From the NCBI GenBank assembly GCA_938040985.1, contig CALHZD010000031.1, positions 1-37,435 of the forward strand: a DNA stretch of 37,435 nucleotides, read 5' to 3'. The notes below the pieces were generated by a model that made no database searches, had not been told where the DNA came from, and saw only the letters and a list, made by a program, of their open reading frames with translations. The number at the start of each line of letters is the position of its first letter. Position 1 is the stretch's first letter. Below, piece by piece: positions 33,919 to 37,435 of this stretch. The DNA comes from an uncultured Propionivibrio sp. (lineage in GTDB: Bacteria; Pseudomonadota; Gammaproteobacteria; Burkholderiales; Rhodocyclaceae). The position numbers and the translations under genes were made by a program.

Positions 33919-33966
33919 GAAAACCTGATCGCACGGATTATTCAAAGTGCTCCGTGAATGAAAACC

Positions 33967-33989
33967 AAGCTGCCATCACGCGGCTTTTT
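33967..33989 (+). terminator. Terminator downstream of tRNA-Thr
   Basis: AAGCTGC / GCGGCTT stem with a six-base loop, then TTTTT and a further T-rich run. Confidence 0.75.
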
Positions 33990-34067
33990 CATTTTTTACC
34001 GCCGGCACTATTGCCCGATCGTTATGTTCATGCGCGGACTGAGCGTTGCCGAAGGAGTGCTCTGAAG

Positions 34068-34190
34068 CCCGCGTGAATAAAGGATTTCCGGGCAGGGCGC
34101 CCGGAGATGCCCTAAATACAAGGGCTTCCAGGCGCGCCCTCTGAAACGTCCTGTTTATAAGGGCTCCAGAGCACCCTTCTAAAGAAGTCC
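34068..34190. repeat. Array E: three to four 40-bp repeat units
   Basis: CCCGCGTGAATAAAGG at 34068, GCCCTAAATACAAGGGC at 34109-34125 and TCCTGTTTATAAGGGC at 34149: steps of 42 and 39 bp. GCCCGGAGATGCCCT (34099-34113) is shared with arrays B, D and F. It fills the gap between the tRNA terminator and the YqaE-like gene. Confidence 0.8.
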
Positions 34191-34312
34191 GGCCAGCGCG
34201 GGTTTGCGGCTGCCTCTCTGGGAATACAGTGCGAGCGCGGCCGCGTATTTTTTTAACGCCCACGCGCCGCATATAATCGCGTTGTCATTTACAACAAACG
34301 AAGGAGTGCGGT

Positions 34313-34513
34313 ATGCGCTTGATTCTTGCTATTTTTCTGCCTTGGCTACAATTCTTTACCATCGGTAGGCCGATTGCCGGCATCGTTTGTCTGCTGTTGC
34401 AACTGACGCTTATCGGGTGGATACCGGCCGCGATTTGGTCGGTCTATGCGCTGGGTCAGTACAAGACCGACCAGAAAATCAAGAAAGCACTTGCCAGCCA
34501 AGGCGAAAAATAA
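34313..34513 (+). CDS. Small YqaE/Pmp3-like membrane protein
   Basis: 66 residues with two hydrophobic helices (about 2-15 and 21-46, separated by TIGRP), the stretch TLIGWIPAAIWSVYAL, and a basic tail KTDQKIKKAL. The layout resembles the Pmp3/YqaE family of small stress-related membrane proteins. GAAGGAG precedes the ATG. 40-bp repeat arrays lie on both sides. The function is inferred from size and layout only. Confidence 0.75.
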   Translation: MRLILAIFLPWLQFFTIGRPIAGIVCLLLQLTLIGWIPAAIWSVYALGQYKTDQKIKKALASQGEK

Positions 34514-34585
34514 GGGCTTCGCAATAAATAAAACAAGGCTGATCTTCGATCACCGAGCATTTTGATTGGAAAGGGCGCCCCGGAA

Positions 34586-34752
34586 ACCCGCGTGGATAAA
34601 GGCGCTCCGGGCAGGGTGCCCGGAGATGCCCTATTTATAAGGGGTCCCGGGCGCCTCCTCTGAAACGCCCTGTTTATAAGGGCTTCAGAGCATTCCTTTG
34701 AAGATGCTTTAAATACAAGGGTCGGCGGGCAGATGCTTTGAATGCATCATCG
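34586..34752. repeat. Array F: four 40-bp repeat units
   Basis: ACCCGCGTGGATAAAGG (34586), GCCCTATTTATAAGGGG (34628), GCCCTGTTTATAAGGGC (34667) and GCTTTAAATACAAGGG (34706): steps of 42, 39 and 39 bp. Spacers form their own hairpins, such as CTCCGGGCA-GGG-TGCCCGGAG. This is the clearest array. It lies downstream of the YqaE-like gene and ends before the rplS terminator. Confidence 0.85.
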
Positions 34753-34866
34753 TAACTTCCATAGATCACCTGCGTCCCTACTAGCTCCCCCATGCCATTG
34801 GGTAAAGCCATCCCGCTTCTCGTCTTGGTGTTGATGCAAGCAGTGCGTTGAGGAACTCCGGCGCCC

Positions 34867-34900
34867 ATAAAAAAGGCTGTGCGTTGATCGCGCAGCCTTT
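34867..34900 (-). terminator. Terminator of the rpsP-rimM-trmD-rplS operon
   Basis: On the minus strand an 11-bp stem, AAGGCTGCGCG against CGCACAGCCTT with one wobble pair, is followed by six T residues, 46 bp after rplS. Confidence 0.88.
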
Positions 34901-34946
34901 TGTGCTTGTTGGCCCACAGGGCCGGTAGATATAACGCTGAGGTCTA

Positions 34947-35333
34947 TTATGCCGATGGCGCAGGGGTGGGCTTTTGCTTGCGGACCAGCTTTTCCTTGAT
35001 CCGCGCCGATTTGCCGGAACGCTCGCGCAGATAATACAGTTTGGCCCGACGCACATCGCCGTGCCGCTTGACTTCAATTGCCGCTACGAGCGGGGAGTAG
35101 GTCTGAAACGTTCTTTCGACGCCTTCACCAGATGAAATTTTGCGGACAATGAAGCTGGAATTTAGACCGCGGTTGCGCTTGGCGATGACGACGCCTTCGT
35201 AGGCCTGCAAACGCTCGCGGTTGCCTTCCTTAACCTTGACCTGAACGACGACGGTGTCGCCCGGTGCAAATTCGGGAATCTTTTTGCCCAGGCGGGCAAT
35301 TTCTTCCTGTTCCAGTTGCGCTATCAGATTCAT
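34947..35333 (-). CDS. rplS: 50S ribosomal protein L19
   Basis: 128 residues, MNLIAQLEQEEIARLGKKIP through GDTVVVQVKVKEG, RNRGLNSSFIVRKISSGEGV and AKLYYLRERSGKSARIKEKL, the standard L19. Two ATGs are possible. That at 35339 overlaps the trmD stop as ATGA, but that at 35333 has AAGGAG at proper spacing and the usual MNLI start. Last gene of the operon. Confidence 0.96.
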   Translation of the reverse strand: MNLIAQLEQEEIARLGKKIPEFAPGDTVVVQVKVKEGNRERLQAYEGVVIAKRNRGLNSSFIVRKISSGEGVERTFQTYSPLVAAIEVKRHGDVRRAKLYYLRERSGKSARIKEKLVRKQKPTPAPSA

Positions 35334-35335
35334 TT

Positions 35336-36118
35336 TCATGCTCCTTTTTTAGTTGACTGACCGCATTGCTCCTTATACTGCGCAAGGAGTTGCGTTTCCT
35401 CTTTCGACAACGTGCGCTCCGCTAATAGCTCGGGGCGCCGCTGCCACGTTCGTCCCAGCGCCTGCATCAGGCGCCAGCGGCGAATCTGCTCATGGTGACC
35501 GGACAACAATACATCCGGCACTCTCTGGCCATTGTATTCTTCCGGCCGCGTATAGTGCGGGCAATCCAGCAAACCCGCGACAAACGAATCTTCCTGTGCC
35601 GAAGCCGTATCGTTCAATACGCCCGGCAATTGCCTGACAATGGCGTCGAGCAGTGCCATCGCCGGGATTTCTCCGCCCGAGAGCACGAAATCCCCAATCG
35701 AAATTTCCTCGTCTACGCAACGTTCGATCAGACGCTCGTCAATGCCTTCGTAACGACCGCAAAGAATAATCAGGCCTTCCTTGCTGGTATTCTGGACAAA
35801 GGTCATGACGCGCTGGTGCGTCAATGGTTTGCCCTGCGGCGAGAGTACTACAACCCTGCTTATACCAATGCCCGCTGCCTGCTGGCGCGTCCTGGCTGCC
35901 GTGATGGCCGATTCCAAAGGAGCTGCCATCATAACCATACCCGGCCCGCCGCCGTAGGGCCGATCATCGATCGTACGATGCGTATCCTTGACAAATTCGC
36001 GTGGATTCCAAAAACAGATGTCCCAGCGTCTTTCCTCCAGTGCTCTTCGTGTCACGCCTGATTGCGTCACGGCAACAAACATCTCGGGAAACAGCGTGAT
36101 TACATCAGCAACCAGCAT
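35336..36118 (-). CDS. trmD: tRNA (guanine-37-N1)-methyltransferase
   Basis: Methylates G37 next to the anticodon. 260 residues starting MLVADVITLFPEMF, with the knot motifs LCGRYEGIDERLIE and GDFVLSGGEIPAM and the tail RPEEYNGQRVPDVLLSGHH. The frame is open 19 codons upstream into rimM, but the start at 36118 matches the family, about 255 residues. Its stop overlaps the rplS start region. Confidence 0.95.
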   Translation of the reverse strand: MLVADVITLFPEMFVAVTQSGVTRRALEERRWDICFWNPREFVKDTHRTIDDRPYGGGPGMVMMAAPLESAITAARTRQQAAGIGISRVVVLSPQGKPLTHQRVMTFVQNTSKEGLIILCGRYEGIDERLIERCVDEEISIGDFVLSGGEIPAMALLDAIVRQLPGVLNDTASAQEDSFVAGLLDCPHYTRPEEYNGQRVPDVLLSGHHEQIRRWRLMQALGRTWQRRPELLAERTLSKEETQLLAQYKEQCGQSTKKGA

Positions 36119-36147
36119 TTCCGGTACAGTTGCTGCGTTAGTCAGTG

Positions 36148-36690
36148 TTACCAATCTACTTCCCAATTGACGCAAAGTCGCTGCGTCGATAAATCAACAT
36201 CCAAAACAACCGATTCGACAAACGGTAACAGACGCTCTTGCTCTGCGTCGTCTTCACTTTTGCCGACACGCAATACGGTGTTTCCGGGCGTTTCGATCAA
36301 ACCTAATACACGGCCTAATACCTGATTCCGTGTATTGACTACCTCAAGGCCAATCAAGTCAGCCCAGTAATATTCTCCCTGTCCAGTTGGTGGCAAGGCT
36401 TCACGGGGCGCACCAATCAGAATCCCACGCAGGGCTTCAGCAGCATTACGATCCCGCAAGGCACCTAATTCTACGACCAGGAACTCTTTTTGCCGCCTGC
36501 AACGACGCACTTCTATCGGTTGCCAAGATTCTGCGGCGTTATTTTCATGCTTCAGCCACCACCGTGGTAATTTGCCCCAAGCTAAAGGATCGTCGGCAAA
36601 TGGAAAAACCTTGACGGCTCCGCGCACCCCGTAGGGCGCGACGATTTTTCCAAGGACGACCATCCGTGGCGCAGATACCTCGACAGACAC
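36148..36690 (-). CDS. rimM: 16S rRNA processing protein RimM
   Basis: Needed for maturation of the 30S head domain. The 180 residues show the PRC-barrel pattern: VVLGKIVAPYGVRGAVKVFPF, then EYYWADLIGLEVV and GNTVLRV, with LLPFVESVVLDVDL near the end. The start could be GTG 36690 or ATG 36663. Neither has a strong ribosome binding site. It lies 30 bp after rpsP. Confidence 0.93.
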   Translation of the reverse strand: MSVEVSAPRMVVLGKIVAPYGVRGAVKVFPFADDPLAWGKLPRWWLKHENNAAESWQPIEVRRCRRQKEFLVVELGALRDRNAAEALRGILIGAPREALPPTGQGEYYWADLIGLEVVNTRNQVLGRVLGLIETPGNTVLRVGKSEDDAEQERLLPFVESVVLDVDLSTQRLCVNWEVDW

Positions 36691-36720
36691 GGACTGTTGT
36701 TGCTTCAGAAATACTTAGAC

Positions 36721-36972
36721 TTAGGCAATCTGCACGCCGGCTTGTTTGGCGAGACGAGTGACGGTCATTGACAATTGAGCGCCGTGCTGACGCCAATGGT
36801 TCAGACGATCCGCCGAAATGCGTAATGATTCCTCGTTTTCTGCGGCAACCGGGTTATAGAAACCAATGCGCTCAATAAAACGACCATCACGACGTGCGCG
36901 TGAATCAGCGACGACAACACTATAGAAAGGGCGCTTTTTAGCCCCGCCACGAGCAAGACGAATTACGATCAT
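36721..36972 (-). CDS. rpsP: 30S ribosomal protein S16
   Basis: 83 residues beginning MIVIRLARGGAKKRPFYSVV and continuing through DSRARRDGRFIERIGFYNP, a typical S16. First gene of the rpsP-rimM-trmD-rplS operon. Confidence 0.97.
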   Translation of the reverse strand: MIVIRLARGGAKKRPFYSVVVADSRARRDGRFIERIGFYNPVAAENEESLRISADRLNHWRQHGAQLSMTVTRLAKQAGVQIA

Positions 36973-37003
36973 AAGGTTTTATTCCAGCCTAAAAAATCGA
37001 AAA

Positions 37004-37031
37004 ATTATAACGATCGCTCATTATAAGACAA
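37004..37031 (-). promoter_or_regulatory. Promoter of the rpsP operon
   Basis: On the minus strand TTGTCT (37031-37026) and TATAAT (37009-37004) are 16 bp apart, 31 bp before rpsP. A second TATAAT lies at 37025-37020. Confidence 0.65.
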
Positions 37032-37042
37032 ATCCGTATTCA

Positions 37043-37222
37043 ATGAATATGGTTTGGCATTGTTTCCGTGATTTTGAAACCGTATGGCGCCCTAAAAATG
37101 AATCACGTTCCGCTGAATGCACATACGCGTGCTGTGGTTGCCGCGTCAATGGTGTCGATTGGCTCGAAAAAGCGTTGTTGCACGGGCACAGATGTGAACT
37201 GAGCGGTGAAATTTACCGTTGA
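37043..37222 (+). CDS. Hypothetical 59-residue cysteine-rich ORF
   Basis: The frame MNMVWHCFRDFETVWRPKNE continues with AECTYACCGCRVNG and HGHRCELSGE. It has six cysteines at 7, 26, 30, 31, 33 and 51, plus histidines, so metal binding is conceivable. No ribosome binding site is evident, and it overlaps the upstream region of the rpsP promoter on the opposite strand. No family is recognised, and it could be chance. Confidence 0.2.
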   Translation: MNMVWHCFRDFETVWRPKNESRSAECTYACCGCRVNGVDWLEKALLHGHRCELSGEIYR

Positions 37223-37435
37223 TTATTCTTCAATAAAATAGGCGGTGGAAATGCGATTTCCCTTACCTTGACATCTACAAGCGGCATTAATATTCTTCCC
37301 TTAGGTGCCGATAAGAGGGCGGCTCCGCAGTCCATACAGTACGCTAGCGCGTACAACATATTGAGGCCAAGGCATCTGGGTGTCGGGCGAGAGGGCGATT
37401 GAGCGGTTGCGCCGGCAGATTGTGCCGAAAACGAA
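37223..37435. other. Unassigned end of window
   Basis: No clear gene. A frame from GTG 37380 reads VSGERAIERLRRQIVPKT to the edge and could be the start of a gene, but too little is visible. GTACGCTAGCGCGTAC near 37340 is close to a palindrome. Confidence 0.3.

Overview
This is a high-GC chromosomal segment of a betaproteobacterium. The evidence is the typical conserved gene sets: rpsP-rimM-trmD-rplS, rpmB-rpmG, coaBC-dut beside a divergent radC, sbp-cysT-cysW-cysA, and type IV pilins of the betaproteobacterial type. A Correia-like small element hints at a connection with Neisseriales, but the sequence alone does not fix the genus.

Left part (1-9300): the start of an AcpH-like gene and a decayed OsmC-like gene, both on the minus strand, then zwf. 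A plus-strand sugar-acid operon follows: a zinc alcohol/polyol dehydrogenase, a KDPG/KHG aldolase and a PfkB-family KDG kinase, closed by a terminator. A transketolase C-terminal remnant precedes a glycerate kinase. A 420-bp array of 40-bp repeats separates the kinase from a YhcC-type radical SAM gene.

Sulfate region (9300-14030): sbp, cysT, a tiny lysine-rich ORF joined by ATGA overlaps on both sides, cysW, and a cysA that carries a frameshift and three in-frame 39-bp repeat units. An FMN-dependent 2-hydroxy-acid dehydrogenase follows on the minus strand.

Pilus region (16600-24333): two tandem pilin genes with a terminator between them, a TfpX/TfpZ-type pilin accessory gene, a five-TM sulfatase-fold transferase-like protein, and a 1246-residue fusion of a PAP2/Aur1-like phosphotransferase domain, a spermidine-synthase-type membrane domain and an aminopropyltransferase-like domain. 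The layout suggests a pilus assembly and surface-modification module. The 3' half is clearly more AT-rich than the rest of the window.

Right part (24659-37435): yjbQ, dut and coaBC (minus), radC (plus), then a 700-bp cluster of small mobile and repeat sequences, rpmB-rpmG, metY, and a tandem-fused adenylate kinase whose second copy has lost key catalytic residues. Next come a coiled-coil membrane protein ending in a pilin-like domain, an AGCS amino-acid symporter, tRNA-Thr(CGT), a small YqaE-like protein flanked by repeat arrays, and the rpsP-rimM-trmD-rplS operon on the minus strand.

The main unexplained signal is a family of about 40-bp-period repeat arrays at six places in this window, one of them translated inside cysA. 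The other candidates for something new are the pilin-linked PAP2/spermidine-synthase fusion and the double adenylate kinase.
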